From NCBI RefSeq assembly GCF_013623775.1, contig NZ_JABFAM010000016.1:1-64000 (forward strand): DNA of 64,000 nt, in the 5' to 3' direction. Numbering within the stretch: the first letter of the stretch is position 1; the number at the start of each line of letters is the position of its first letter. A program made the translations under genes and the position numbers. Below are positions 27,960 through 35,989 of this stretch, in pieces. The stretch is from Rufibacter sp. XAAS-G3-1 (GTDB taxonomy: Bacteria > Bacteroidota > Bacteroidia > Cytophagales > Hymenobacteraceae). A model generated the notes under the pieces. It searched no databases, was not told the origin of the DNA, and saw only the letters and a list, made by a program, of their open reading frames with translations.

Positions 27960-28430
27960 TGGATATAGAAAAAGCAGCTTTCGGATTAATCCCCAAAGCC
28001 AGCGGAACTGGCAAAACAGACCCGAATGGTTCTTTAACCGCGAGAATAACGACACCTACGAACTCTGGTATGAAGGCAGGTACAGGCGGGCAGAGGTCTG
28101 GCAGAAGAAGATAATGGAACAGCTCGTCTCCAAAGACGGGCGAATCAAAACGTTGCTTGAGTTTGGCTGCGGCACTGCCCGTTTCACCGGGTGGTGGAAA
28201 GAGATCGGGATCGAGGCTACCGGAGGGGATCTCTCGCCCCTGTTGCTTTCTCAAGCTATCCATCTGTTTGAGGGGAACCTGGTATTGGCAGACTCCCACC
28301 ACATGCCTTTTAAAGACCATATCTTCGACGCGCTTGCCTTTATAACTACGTTTGAATATCACAAAGACCCTGTAAAATTAATCCGGGAGGTGACCGGGCA
28401 AGTTCTAACCCCATTTCGTGCAGGTGCACC
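27960..28430 (+). pseudogene. Frameshifted and truncated SAM methyltransferase
   Basis: The reading starts MDIEKAAFGLIPKASGTGKTD (27960). After a 1-base frameshift near 28020 it continues EWFFNRENNDTYELWYEG..RRAEVWQKKIMEQ, then LEFGCGTARFTGWW (SAM-binding motif I), GGDLSPLLLSQA and FDALAFITTFEYHKDPVKLIREV. That is the first two thirds of a class I methyltransferase (type 11). It ends abruptly at a junction with an unrelated regulator fragment near 28420. The riboswitch upstream suggests a former thiamin-regulated gene. Confidence 0.7.
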
Positions 28431-28610
28431 CGCGCTGCTTTGAGGAGATGCAGGCAAGGTACCCCAACCTCATCCGGAACGAGCTGTGCCTGTATAGCTA
28501 CTGCCACAGCAACCTCTCTAACAAAGAAACCGGGGCCCTGCTCAACATAGAGCCTGCCAGCTTGCGGCGGGCCGAGACGAGGCCCCATAAAAAACTTCCC
28601 AGGACAAGGG
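28422..28610 (+). pseudogene. C-terminal HTH fragment of a LuxR-type regulator
   Basis: The peptide HPRCFEEMQARYPNLIRNEL, then LSNKETGALLNIEPASLRRAETR, matches the C-terminal HTH of Bacteroidota TPR/sensor regulators (usual form LSNKEIAALLNIEPASVRRAK). Only this end remains; the frame continues into unrelated sequence to 28675. It is joined directly to the methyltransferase fragment. Confidence 0.65.
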
Positions 28611-28675
28611 CGAAAGTATGCCTGATAGCGGCGCACCAAAGGCCGATTTTTCATCTATTTCAAAAAAATCATTAG

Positions 28676-28994
28676 TAATTCTCTTCCGGGCTCTGTTTCT
28701 TCTACCCGCTTTCTTAACCTCTAGAGGGTAAGTCCTTAAAGTCTGTTTTAATTCAACCAGTTGATTTTCAAAATCTTGAAAATGCTGTAAATGTTTTGCC
28801 TATTGCTATGTTTTAGGATATAACTGCTTTATTATTTAAATTAAGTTTTTTGAATATTTATAATCCGGGTATAACTTTATATTTATGGCAGACTAGCCAC
28901 AGATAAGCAGGAATAGTAAAGAAGTCCTTGAAACCCTGGGGCAGAACTTTTCTTGGGTAGCAACTACCACACTTAATTCTATTTTTATATTGAA
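28676..28994. other. Intergenic region with promoter for fibre gene
   Basis: AT-rich, no gene. It contains the promoter listed at 28850-28879. Confidence 0.5.
28850..28879 (+). promoter_or_regulatory. Bacteroidota-type promoter
   Basis: TTG at 28850-28852, a 19-bp spacer, then TAACTTTA at 28872-28879, one mismatch from the -7 consensus TAnnTTTG. It lies 115 bp upstream of the fibre gene start. Confidence 0.5.
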
Positions 28995-30446
28995 ATGAAG
29001 AGACGCCCTAATTCCATTGTCCCCGGTAAAATCAGAGCCCTGTTTAGTATGCTACTGGTAATTTTTTCCCTGGGGTACGGCTCCGCAGCGTTAGGCCAAT
29101 CTACCGGTGTGCGCATAGGCACTAGTCCCGCTGCCCCGCCAGACCCCAGCGCCATGCTAGACATTGCCGCTACTGATAAAGGCCTGCTCATTCCGCGCCT
29201 TACGGAAGTGCAGCGCCAAGCCATTGCCAGCCCGGCTACCGGCCTGATGGTTTTCCAGACCGACGGTTCTTCGGTGGGCTTCTGGTACTATGTTAGCCCG
29301 GGCGGCTGGACGGCTCTGAGCCCCGGCGGTGATAATTTAGGCAACCACAAGGCTACTCAAAACCTGAACCTCTCTGATAAAGTGCTGGTGGGGCAAACAA
29401 CGTCTGCTGCCGCTGTAAGCGCCAGCGGCTTAAGGGTAGACTCTGACGGCAAGGTGAGCATAGGCCCTAAACGGAATGCCACAGTTTACGCGGGGTTAGA
29501 AGAACATACTGGCGCCGGTATTCTTTCTACCGGAACATTTAAGTCGGATAGTGATTTTAATACCATATCAGGTGCTGGCACCAGATTGCTCTGGTCGCCG
29601 GAAAGGGCCGCTTTCAGGGTGGGCCAGGTAAGCGGTGGCCAGTGGGATGGCGCAAACGTGGGCCGTAATTCGGTAGGGATGGGCTCTGACGTCGTGGCTT
29701 CGGGCAGTAATGCCATTGCCTTGGGTAACGGAACAAGAGCTACCGGTGAAAATTCGTTTGCATCAGGCCATAACGCTATAGCCTCCGGTAATTATTCGTT
29801 TGCATCAGGCAACTCCGTAACAGCTTCCGGGCACTATAGTACTGCCATAGGTTCAATGGTATCTACAGATAATAGGCAAGGCGGAGTAATTATGGGCGAC
29901 AACGGCTCTTATGGAATGATTACTAAACCAACTGCCAATAACCAGATGATAATGCGCTTTACTGGTGGTTATATACTATACTCCACTGCAAATGCTACTT
30001 CTGGCGTAGAGGTGGCTGCGGGGGGCGGTTCCTGGAGCTCTGTTTCAGACAGCACCCGCAAAGAGAACTTCCGCCCCATAGACGCTGAGCAGGTACTGCT
30101 TAAAGTGGCAGCCCTGCCCGTCACCGAGTGGAACTACAAGTCTCAGACCCCAAATGAACGCCACATAGGCCCCATGGCTCAGGATTTTTACTCCGCCTTC
30201 CGTCTTGACGGCATCGGCCGCGACACCACCATTAACACCATCGATATTGATGGAGTGAACATGGTCGCCATCCAGGCACTGGAGAAAAGAACAAGGGAGC
30301 TGCAAAAGCAGCTAGAGCTGCTACTTCTTCAGAATGCCGCGCTGCAAGCCAACGCCCAGAAAACCGATGCCGCCTTGCAACACCTGCAGGAGCAGGTGGC
30401 CAAACTCTCAGGTGAAGTGCCTGTCAGTCCCCAAGCCCAGAAATAG
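28995..30446 (+). CDS. Secreted trimeric fibre-like protein with S74 chaperone domain
   Basis: 483 residues. A signal peptide ends ALGQS at about 36. Residues 40-140 resemble the N-terminal part of Bacteroidota tail-fibre-like surface proteins (DPSAMLDIAATDKGLLIPRLT). Residues 228-295 are YadA/Hep_Hag head repeats (SNAIALGNGTRATGENSFASG, GNYSFASGNSVTASG). A peptidase S74/endosialidase chaperone domain covers about 352-440 (SDSTRKENF, GPMAQDFYSAF), and a coiled coil ends the protein. S74 domains promote trimer folding and often cleave themselves off. The role is probably adhesion, inferred. It sits 30 bp upstream of a sorting-domain protein. Confidence 0.82.
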   Translation: MKRRPNSIVPGKIRALFSMLLVIFSLGYGSAALGQSTGVRIGTSPAAPPDPSAMLDIAATDKGLLIPRLTEVQRQAIASPATGLMVFQTDGSSVGFWYYVSPGGWTALSPGGDNLGNHKATQNLNLSDKVLVGQTTSAAAVSASGLRVDSDGKVSIGPKRNATVYAGLEEHTGAGILSTGTFKSDSDFNTISGAGTRLLWSPERAAFRVGQVSGGQWDGANVGRNSVGMGSDVVASGSNAIALGNGTRATGENSFASGHNAIASGNYSFASGNSVTASGHYSTAIGSMVSTDNRQGGVIMGDNGSYGMITKPTANNQMIMRFTGGYILYSTANATSGVEVAAGGGSWSSVSDSTRKENFRPIDAEQVLLKVAALPVTEWNYKSQTPNERHIGPMAQDFYSAFRLDGIGRDTTINTIDIDGVNMVAIQALEKRTRELQKQLELLLLQNAALQANAQKTDAALQHLQEQVAKLSGEVPVSPQAQK

Positions 30447-30476
30447 TTTATAGAAAAGCAATCAGGCGAATAGCTT

Positions 30477-31955
30477 ATGCAATTTTTAAAAGGAATGAAA
30501 GCAGCGTTGCTTTTCCCTGTTTGCCTGGGTTGTCTGGCCTCTGAGGGGCAGGCCCAGGACATCATCACAAATAACGGAGCCTCCATTTTTGTATCTGGCG
30601 GGGCGGTGCTTACCGTGAAAGGCGGTTTCGTGAACAGCAGCGTCAGCGGGGCCGCCGTGCCTTCCGTAGAGAACAACGGAACCATCCAGGTATCAGAAAA
30701 TTGGCAACTTAACAGCCCGGCTTTATATACCGGTACCGGCACCTTAGAACTAAACGGCACCGGCGCGCAGCAGATTTCCGGTACAGCGGTCCATAACCTG
30801 CAAGTAAACAATAGTGCCGGTGCTACGCATTTGGATTACCTTACCGTTACTGGCAATTTAACCTTTACCAATGGTAGTTTAACGGCCGCCGCTGGTAAAT
30901 CCATAGTCCTGGAGGGCAGCATCACGGAAAACAATGACCGCCTTTATGAAGGAGAGCTAACCAAAGTTATGCCCGTAAGCCCTGCAACTACCAGCCAGCA
31001 CTTTGGCAACATAGGCGTTACTTTTCAGAACCCAGACGGCGGTGACTGGGGCCAAGTAACCATTTCTCGGATAACCGGGGCTCTTGGCGCAATAGTCAGC
31101 CCGAACAACCCCGATGTACAAGGTATTGAACGGCACTGGGATATAGAAACGCAGTTTACGCCCGCAGACAAAACTATTGACCTTACTTTAAGTTGGCTCA
31201 CCAGTGAGAATAACGGGCTAGCCTTTCCCGAAAACCTGGCCCAGGTATGGAAAAGTGAAGACAAGGGGGCAACCTGGCTGCCCGTTGGAGGAATGGTACC
31301 GATTAACTTGTCTATGTACGGGAATTTGCAGAGCGTAACAGTGCAGACCGGGAGTTCCGCCATGTGGACCGTCAGTAATGTGCCCGTTCCTTTGCCGGTC
31401 ACCTGGCTTTCTTTTGAGGGCAAGGCCACTGCGGCAGGAATTCAACTGTCCTGGTCAACTGCTTCTGAGATAAACTCATCCTCCTTCATAGTACAGCGGG
31501 CTGTCAACGCAAAAGACTTTTCTGATCTTGGGGAAGTGGCCGCCGCCGGCACCAGTGCCCTTCTGCAGAGGTATGGATTTATGGATAACACGGCTGCGGC
31601 TGGCCAAGGCATTTTCTACTACCGCCTGCGCCAGGTAGACTTAGACGGAAACTTTGAGTACAGCAAAGTGGTGGCCGTAGAACGGAAGGGTAAATCAGCA
31701 GCGATGAAGATTTCAGTATTCCCAAACCCCTTCATCGTTCATGGGCTCGGGCTTACGGTGGATTTTGATAGGTCCGGAATGGCTGCCGGTTTCCGTCTCT
31801 ATGACCTGCAGGGGAAAACCCTATACAGCAGCCAGACAGAAGTAAAGGATGGCAGGGTGATACTGGGGGAGCTGCCTGAGCTGGCCGAGGGTCTGTACCT
31901 GCTGGAGGTCATTGCCGAGGGAACTACTCAGGTGTTCAAGCTTAGAAAGGAGTAA
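30477..31955 (+). CDS. T9SS-sorted surface protein
   Basis: 492 residues. A signal peptide ends GQAQD at about 27. The N-terminal region is rich in short beta repeats (GTLELNGTGAQQISG, LTVTGNLTFTNGSL), as in adhesin-like solenoids. A conserved PLPVTWLSFEGKA segment at about 305, common in Bacteroidota secreted proteins, leads to an IQLSWSTASEINSSSFIVQR module and a type A sorting domain (FPNPFIVHGLGLTVDF to the end). It would pass the outer membrane by type IX secretion. It is probably co-transcribed with the fibre gene upstream. No enzymatic motif. Confidence 0.82.
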   Translation: MQFLKGMKAALLFPVCLGCLASEGQAQDIITNNGASIFVSGGAVLTVKGGFVNSSVSGAAVPSVENNGTIQVSENWQLNSPALYTGTGTLELNGTGAQQISGTAVHNLQVNNSAGATHLDYLTVTGNLTFTNGSLTAAAGKSIVLEGSITENNDRLYEGELTKVMPVSPATTSQHFGNIGVTFQNPDGGDWGQVTISRITGALGAIVSPNNPDVQGIERHWDIETQFTPADKTIDLTLSWLTSENNGLAFPENLAQVWKSEDKGATWLPVGGMVPINLSMYGNLQSVTVQTGSSAMWTVSNVPVPLPVTWLSFEGKATAAGIQLSWSTASEINSSSFIVQRAVNAKDFSDLGEVAAAGTSALLQRYGFMDNTAAAGQGIFYYRLRQVDLDGNFEYSKVVAVERKGKSAAMKISVFPNPFIVHGLGLTVDFDRSGMAAGFRLYDLQGKTLYSSQTEVKDGRVILGELPELAEGLYLLEVIAEGTTQVFKLRKE

Positions 31956-31969
31956 AAATTGCCTTTTAA

Positions 31970-32413
31970 AAGAGCCAAGACCATCACGGTGCGGGACTCT
32001 GCGGGCACCACTTTCTTTACCACTGAGGTGCAATTGAAATCTTCCAGCAACAGGTATTGACTGGTGCGCAGGGCGTCAGAGGAATGGGTGAGAAACGCTA
32101 GCCGTTCACTCCGCTCCATCAACTGTATAAACTGATGGAAATTGGAGAGGTCTTCGTCAGTGGGTTGGTCCAGGTAGTATCCCTTCTGCCTTGGGCAAAA
32201 GGTAATATTAACGCCATAACAATTAAATATGTCTTTCTTATCACGCTCAAATGTTCGATAAGAAATGGGTTCCAACATTTCTTCCTCTAATCGATGCCGT
32301 AACTTCTCTTTGGTAGGGTACCGAAAGGGCGGTTGAACCAGGCGTAGGATGGCTAGGTGTCGCCTGATTATAGCAAGATGGTTCATTGATTCAATTTTGG
32401 ATACCTTATTCAT
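31970..32413 (-). pseudogene. Truncated WYL-type transcriptional regulator
   Basis: The frame (start 32413) encodes an HTH-bearing N-terminus: NHLAIIRRHLAILRLVQ, PTKEKLRHRLEEE, SYRTFERDKKDIFNCYGV, then SNFHQFIQLMERSERLAF, typical of the region before a WYL domain. Similarity ends near residue 130, and the open frame then runs into the convergent sorting-domain gene until a stop at 31928. The ligand-sensing WYL domain is missing. It may still be translated as a 161-residue protein. Confidence 0.65.
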
Positions 32414-32642
32414 AGGAAGATATGAATTTAAGCTTAAGGAACCGTGAGGGTAGCCACCTTTATATTGTTTTTCAAATAGACGATAAGCTATTAAGCCAAA
32501 CTTATAAAGTAGGTTGGAGAGCAGCAGAGAAGGGTGATGTAGTAGGAGGAATACGGTAAGGTTGGGCGAAAAGAGGCTTAGCGAACCAAGCGGGTGAACT
32601 CGCTTTTAGGCGGAGATATCGCAGAAAATGGCGGGAAAACAA

Positions 32643-32679
32643 AAAGGGGAAAAGCTGGATATTTCCTGCTTTTCCCCTC
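32643..32679 (-). terminator. tRNA-Glu terminator
   Basis: AGGGGAAAAGC/GCTTTTCCCCT hairpin directly after the tRNA 3' end on the minus strand, followed by TTTTTG on that strand. Confidence 0.75.
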
Positions 32680-32754
32680 TGGTAGTCCGTAGGGGAATCG
32701 AACCCCTGTTACCAGAATGAAAATCTGGTGTCCTAACCCCTAGACGAACGGACC
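32680..32754 (-). tRNA. tRNA-Glu (UUC)
   Basis: On the minus strand, acceptor arm GGTCCGT/ACGGACT, D arm GTCTAGGGGTTAGGAC, anticodon arm CCAGA-TTTTCAT-TCTGG with anticodon TTC, and T arm AGGGGTTCGATTCCCCT. CCA is encoded. 75 nt including CCA. Confidence 0.96.
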
Positions 32755-33173
32755 ATCTTTCGGTTTTGATGGTGCAAATATAGAAGGGTGATTCTGATCT
32801 GCCAAACATCTGAAAGAAAAAAGTTCAGCTTTTGCTTTAGATGCGGTCTTTTGATGGATAAGTGATTGGTTCTCAAAGGACGTTTCTCCTGAAAATAATT
32901 TCGCGGGCCTCCTGTTTTAGGGCTGTTTTCTTGAAAGGAGCCTTGAAACAGGGGGCGGCTTTAGACGTATTTGCTTTTTTTGTGGACAAAATTTCACATG
33001 ATTCAACCTTAGCCAGAATGCACCTTTCTCTAAGCTGCCCAAAGGAGCCTGCAGGCTTTTGAGTACTTTTGAGAAAAACAGCCTCAAAACGGGCGGACAT
33101 CCACCGTTTCTGACCTGGTATCAAACTATGCCCTGTCAGGATCACGGTTGCTTGGTGGGCAGGAGAAAGGAAG
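32755..33173. other. Intergenic region with hairpins
   Basis: No gene seen. Two copies of the intergenic hairpin lie at about 32917-32952 and 33056-33090. The tRNA-Glu promoter should lie just right of 32754. Confidence 0.5.
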
Positions 33174-34490
33174 TTAGTCAAAGTTTACCTTGCCGCCGTG
33201 TTTCTCAATGTTGTACAGGTTTCTTGCCAGTTCAAAAACGATGGGATCAGAAAGGCTATTGGCTTTGCGGGCCTCCTGTTCAGAGGTGCCTTCCTGTAGG
33301 TGATTAAGGTATTGTTGGTAGCAACTTCGGATAAGTTGGAAGAGGCCGTGGAGTGATTTTTCAGAAGTTTCTACCTGCGCTGCATCAAACGCTGTTCTTT
33401 CCACAACCTCGTCCACCAGGTAAAACTCGTCTTGCATAATCTGGTGCGTGCCTTCTTCGTCCAGCACCAGGGGTTTGTAGACCTTGAAGTAGTGCTCGTC
33501 GGCAAGGAACGTGCTTCCGGTGCTGTTGATCAGGTTGATGATGACGGGGGAGTCCAGGGCCTGTTCTGCTGATTTTTGGGAAAACAAGGCCAGAATCTGC
33601 AGGCCTTGTGGGTAATGGGCCAACAAATGTGAAAGATCACCCAGGTCAAAGCCCAGCGATACGGCTTTGGAGGCAGAACCGGTGTGTAATCTTCCCGTTA
33701 CCGTTACCGCCGTGTCTTCGGCGTAGACAATCTCCTCCATTTCAAAAGGATCTGAAAGTAAGATGGATTGGGGGGAGTAGGTGGAGGGATCAATGCCGTG
33801 AGAGGTAGAAACCGCGGGCGCAGGAAGGGTGGCTAGCTGCTCCAGAAGCTGGGCGTCTTTGTTTTCCTGCAAGAAAAGGCTGGAAACAAAGATACTGTGT
33901 TCGGCGCTATCGCCTATGGCCGCTAGTTGTTGAAGGTACATGTCCAGAAACTGAAGCTTGTTTTTGAGTTTCTTATAGATTTTGGTCTTTCTGAACGTCT
34001 TTCTATGGTAGTAAAGCAGGGTGGCCACCTCGCCGTAGCAGTCCAGTTCTTTTACCTTTTCCATTTCCTGCAGAACGGCTTCGGGCGTGGCCCTGTCTTT
34101 CAGCAGCATTTCCTCAAACAGGAAGATAGGATAGTCATGGGTGGGTTGCCCAATCTCGGGCAAGACGTTGAAGGCACTCAGCTTCTCGTTTTTGGCCTCC
34201 AGCAAGACTTCCAGGTTTGTTTTGACCGGTGCCATCAGATGCTCGGTGGCGGCCACTTGCAACTGCTGCTGGGTTTCCTGTAGCGCTTCCTCAGACAAAG
34301 GAACGGTTTCGGTCAATTGCCACAGAATCTGGAGATGGGTATGAGAGGGCGGAAGACCGTAGGCAGCCATAATGTCCTCCTCCAACTCCACCACCGATTC
34401 AAACAACTCCGTGTTTTCCTCCGGACCACCTTTCTCTTTCAAGTCCTGGTAATAGTGGTAATAAGTCCTGAGTTTTTCCGTCACCTGCAT
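33174..34490 (-). CDS. Uncharacterised 438-residue protein
   Basis: Not recognised. No signal peptide or membrane segment. The sequence is acidic and mostly helical at first (TEKLRTYYHYYQDLKEKGG, EALQETQQQLQVAATEH), then has basic KTFRKTKIYKKLKNKL near 170-185, a beta-rich part (EEIVYAEDTAVTVTGRLHTG) and a C-terminal helical part (LHGLFQLIRSCYQQYLNHLQ). The frame is intact, with codon use like its neighbours. It lies left of and on the same strand as kptA, but a 370-bp gap with a hairpin separates them. Confidence 0.75.
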   Translation of the reverse strand: MQVTEKLRTYYHYYQDLKEKGGPEENTELFESVVELEEDIMAAYGLPPSHTHLQILWQLTETVPLSEEALQETQQQLQVAATEHLMAPVKTNLEVLLEAKNEKLSAFNVLPEIGQPTHDYPIFLFEEMLLKDRATPEAVLQEMEKVKELDCYGEVATLLYYHRKTFRKTKIYKKLKNKLQFLDMYLQQLAAIGDSAEHSIFVSSLFLQENKDAQLLEQLATLPAPAVSTSHGIDPSTYSPQSILLSDPFEMEEIVYAEDTAVTVTGRLHTGSASKAVSLGFDLGDLSHLLAHYPQGLQILALFSQKSAEQALDSPVIINLINSTGSTFLADEHYFKVYKPLVLDEEGTHQIMQDEFYLVDEVVERTAFDAAQVETSEKSLHGLFQLIRSCYQQYLNHLQEGTSEQEARKANSLSDPIVFELARNLYNIEKHGGKVNFD

Positions 34491-34864
34491 ATCCTGTATA
34501 TTTTTCTGTGGTTAGAAAAAGGCTTTCGTATTCTGGACTCCCGCAAGGGGCAAGTCCTAAGACAAATGTGTTGCTACTTCATCACCCGTTCAATCCTGGC
34601 CTGAACAAATTTTCTGGCCATTGAAGCTTGTACGCAAAGCATACTCCTAAGACTTGTACTTTTAGGATAATTTGTAGCGGAGCAGATAAACGGCCGCGCG
34701 GAAGATCATAAATGGACTTGCTTTCCTACAGGAATAGGAATTGAGATACTCTGTTTTGCAGGTATTTTGAGGTAGGCAAGCACTAGGGAAACCCAAGGGA
34801 GCCATCTCTTCTGAAAAGGAGCTGTTTTCTGAAATCTGGCCCGAAAACGGGGGCATGCGTGCTT

Positions 34865-35410
34865 TTAAGAACCTGTGTAGGCTTCCAGATAGCTGGGAGC
34901 CACAGCATAAGTGAGCCAGACCTTATTCTCAGATTGATAGAATTTTACACCGTTTTGGTGCATCTGGCCACTTCTTACCAGAAAGATGAAGGGTTTCCCG
35001 TGGCGGGCCCCTACTTTGGATGCGGTTTCTACCTCAGCAGATAAATGCACGTACTGCCGGGAGTGCCGCTGCAAACCTTCTCTCTGAATAGACGCAACCT
35101 GGTGTTCTGCCGTGCCATGGTACAGAAACTCTGGCGGAGGTACGGGCTGCAACTTTAAATCTACCGGAACAGAATGTCCTTGGCTGGCCCTGATCTGGGT
35201 GTGCTTTTCATTGAAGGCGAAGCGTTGTTTGTCATTGCTCGCAACAACTTCTTCCAGTCTCTCCTGCGTTAGAGGCTTCCCTTGGGCTTGCATTTTCTGT
35301 AATAGCAGATCAACATTGGCCCAGCCTTCCTCATCTAAGTCAATGCCTAAAACCTCCGGCTTGTGCCGAAGAACCAAGCTCAGGAATTTACTGATGTCTC
35401 TGTCTTTCAT
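34865..35410 (-). CDS. kptA: RNA 2'-phosphotransferase (Tpt1/KptA)
   Basis: 181 residues, the usual size. Tpt1 hallmarks: SKFLSLVLRHKPEVLGI near the start, the FLYHGTAEHQVASIQREGL segment, RHSRQYVHLS, and FIFLVRSGQMHQNG near the end. The enzyme removes a 2'-phosphate from RNA by transfer to NAD+, giving ADP-ribose 1'',2''-cyclic phosphate. In fungi and plants this completes tRNA splicing; the bacterial substrate is unsettled. No RNA ligase gene is nearby. Confidence 0.95.
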   Translation of the reverse strand: MKDRDISKFLSLVLRHKPEVLGIDLDEEGWANVDLLLQKMQAQGKPLTQERLEEVVASNDKQRFAFNEKHTQIRASQGHSVPVDLKLQPVPPPEFLYHGTAEHQVASIQREGLQRHSRQYVHLSAEVETASKVGARHGKPFIFLVRSGQMHQNGVKFYQSENKVWLTYAVAPSYLEAYTGS

Positions 35411-35468
35411 CTAACGCAAGGGTTTTGGTTGTCAGGAATTAAGTATTTGGACAAAATAAAATAGACAC

Positions 35469-35566
35469 TTTGCCATCTTGGAAAGATCTTGTGGGCAAGC
35501 TAAAATTTCCATTACTAATTGCTACTGCCGTTTGGCACCAAGAGCCTTCCAGGATGGCAAAGAAAC
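35469..35566. repeat. Roughly 97-bp palindromic repeat, copy 2
   Basis: The left arm TTTGCCATCTTGGAAAGATC pairs with the right arm ending CTTCCAGGATGGCAAAG. The centre TTACTAATTGCTACTGCCG matches copy 1 at 13695-13790 with one change. Confidence 0.75.
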
Positions 35567-35710
35567 GGGAGGTATCCTTATTTGTGTCTCAGATATTCTT
35601 CCTGTTTTACGGCCGTTTTTTGAAAAAGACACTGGAAACAGGCTGTGAAGATGTCTCCTGTTGCATAGAAAAAGGGTAGTTCATTAAAAGTAATGATAAA
35701 CGAAAAAGCA

Positions 35711-35918
35711 CTCGCTTGCCTCTCGGCCGCGGGAGGGTTACCCGCGGCCTCTGGGCGTATTATAGGATAGCTCCGTTTCGGGCCTGATTTTCCAAAAACA
35801 GGCCCGAAACAGGAACTGAAAGCTTTTGGACTATTTGAAAGAAAAGTAAAGTCATTCCTAATGTTCTTCCTAGCGGCCAGAGGCCGCGGGGAACCCACCC
35901 TCGCCAGAGGCGAGCGAG
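35711..35918. repeat. 205-bp inverted-repeat element, copy 2
   Basis: The ends CTCGCTTGCCTCTCGG.. and ..AGAGGCGAGCGAG are inverted repeats, and the centre has GTTTCGGGCCTG/CAGGCCCGAAAC. The outer arms differ from copy 1 but covary so that pairing is kept, while the central part and the right-hand block CTAGCGGCCAGAGGCCG are almost unchanged. Confidence 0.8.
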
Positions 35919-35930
35919 TGGAATCTAGGA

Positions 35931-35985
35931 CTACCATAGAAACAGAAAAGCCCGGCTGAACCGGGCTTTTCTGTTTCTATGGTAG
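35931..35985 (-). terminator. Terminator of S41 protease gene
   Basis: Perfect 25-bp arms (CTACCATAGAAACAGAAAAG.. and its complement) around a 5-nt loop, directly after the stop of the minus-strand protease gene. The hairpin is unusually long. Confidence 0.85.
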
Positions 35986-35989
35986 GATA

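Larger units (their letters stand above)
35411..35989. other. Intergenic region with two repeat elements
   Basis: No gene in 579 bp. It holds copy 2 of the roughly 97-bp palindrome, a degenerate hairpin at about 35603-35642, copy 2 of the 205-bp element and a terminator. Confidence 0.6.
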
